Below are positions 22,607 through 23,261 of a stretch of 23,261 bases of DNA, piece by piece (within the stretch, counting starts at the first letter, position 1; every line of letters begins with the position of its first letter). The position numbers and the translations under genes are program-made. This stretch comes from JAAYEA01 sp012689325 (GTDB lineage Bacteria; Chloroflexota; Anaerolineae; JAAYEA01), in assembly GCA_036841525.1 (NCBI GenBank), contig DAITVZ010000072.1, forward strand, positions 1 through 23,261, given 5' to 3'. Under the pieces are notes generated by a model. The model made no database searches. It was not told the DNA's origin and saw only the letters and a list, made by a program, of their open reading frames with translations.

Positions 22607-23224
22607 ATGGACAAAGCCAGGCTGGGCATCATCGGGCTGGGCCGCATGGGCAGGCGGCACGCCGCCAACATCCACGACCATATCCCCAACGCCGAGCTGG
22701 CCGGCATCTGCAGCGTGGTCCCCGCCGAGCTGGAGGCGGTCGCCCGCGAGATGCGCCCCCGCTACGTCACCGGCGATTACCGCGAGCTGCTCGCCAACCC
22801 CGAGCTGGACGGCATCGTCATCGCCTCCACCTCGCAGGAGCACTGCCCGATGATCTGCGCCGCCGCCGAGGCGGGGCGACGTTACGTCTTTACGGAAAAG
22901 CCGCTCGGCATGACCCTGGACGAGATCAAGCGCATCAAGGCCGTCGCGGGGGCCAACCCGGGGTTCCGCTTGCAGGTGGGCTATAACCGCCGCTTCGACG
23001 CCTCGGTGCGCGCCGCCAAGGCCAAGATCGAGGCGGGCTTTATCGGCAAGCCCATCCAGGTGCGCATGATCAACCGCGACCCCGCCTCCATGGCCGAGTT
23101 CATCATCAAGTTCAGCCCCACCAGCGGCGGGCTGGTGATGGACATGCTCACCCACGACTATGACTGCGCCCGCTGGTTCGTCGGCTCCGAGGCCAAGAGC
23201 GTCTACTGTAATGGTTCAGCGTGA
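22607..23224 (+). pseudogene. Gfo/Idh/MocA-family NAD(P)-dependent dehydrogenase, truncated after ~200 codons
   Basis: The reading frame encodes 205 residues against a family norm of about 330-350. The N-terminal Rossmann fold is intact (GIIGLGRMGRRHAANI, 7-22), as are the EKP motif (TEKPLG, Lys98) and YNRRFD (126-131). The catalytic-region LVMDMLTHDYD (His183) is also present. The family match stops at Tyr200 (codon 23204-23206); CNGSA and a stop follow from AT-richer foreign-looking sequence. The whole C-terminal sheet domain is missing, so activity is unlikely. GAGGAGG lies 6 nt before the ATG. It follows the enolase-superfamily dehydratase closely, as in inositol or sugar-acid catabolic operons, where it would oxidise a polyol hydroxyl. 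Alternatives to a disruption are a chimeric contig end or a frameshift, but the composition change favours insertion. Confidence 0.75.
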
Positions 23225-23261
23225 AATGGAGAATCGCCTCGTTTCAATAAGCGACTGCCAG
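23207..23261. mobile_element. Probable end of an inserted element (runs out of window)
   Basis: From about 23207 (TGTAATGGTTCAGC...) the base composition drops to about 47% G+C (26 of 55 bases) and homology to the Gfo/Idh/MocA family stops. The sequence begins with TGT, as many insertion sequence ends do. The family cannot be named and no transposase is visible in 55 nt. Confidence 0.4.

Overview
The window is GC-rich (roughly two thirds G+C by eye). It carries secreted lipoproteins with long Thr-Pro linkers, SF1-type AddAB recombination helicase-nuclease genes, and consensus-like TTGACA/TANNNT promoters. This combination suggests a member of the Chloroflexota (Anaerolineae-like). That placement is an inference from style; there is no rRNA or other phylogenetic marker here.

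Layout. 1-441 is the 3' end of a secreted protein (24-nt Thr-Pro repeat plus an Ig-like C-terminal domain), closed by a perfect 18-bp hairpin. 626-1150 (-) and 1331-2530 (+) are a divergent pair: a Ser-His type S26 (SipW-like) peptidase and an NTP_transf_5-type nucleotidyltransferase, each with its own recognisable promoter. 2626-4101 is a two-gene signalling unit: a receiver domain fused to a histidine-kinase-like DHp helix pair with no ATPase domain, then an OmpR-family regulator. A good intrinsic terminator (4123-4156) and a strong promoter (4190-4218) separate it from the next operon.

4311-11437 is an operon of three secreted lipoproteins built from shuffled modules: clan-A glycosidase-like barrels, CBM9-like domains, DNRLRE/CBM96-like domains, Thr-Pro linkers and short heptad helices. 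The first two proteins end in related helical tails, and similar helices lie inside the second and third. This looks like a surface-anchored polysaccharide-binding or -degrading apparatus. The third gene contains a 100-N assembly gap inside a tandem-repeat linker.

11529-18008 is addB-addA, the double-strand-break end-processing helicase/nuclease. A near-consensus promoter lies inside addA exactly at the helicase/nuclease domain boundary. 18091-20301 encodes a dihydropyrimidinase-type amidohydrolase and an abutting SAM methyltransferase whose N-terminus carries an antitoxin-like DYDF...GVRGRYA motif. 20302-20492 holds a CCACGAAATAC-type repeat/inverted repeat. 20493-21238 (-) is a toxin-antitoxin pair (UPF0175 antitoxin, DUF3368 PIN-like toxin) with direct repeats over its promoter.

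21457-23224 begins a sugar-acid/polyol catabolic operon: an enolase-superfamily dehydratase lacking the usual first metal ligand, then a Gfo/Idh/MocA dehydrogenase. The dehydrogenase is broken after about 200 codons, where the sequence turns abruptly AT-richer, probably the end of an inserted mobile element. All family assignments are from reading motifs in the translations; no database search was run.
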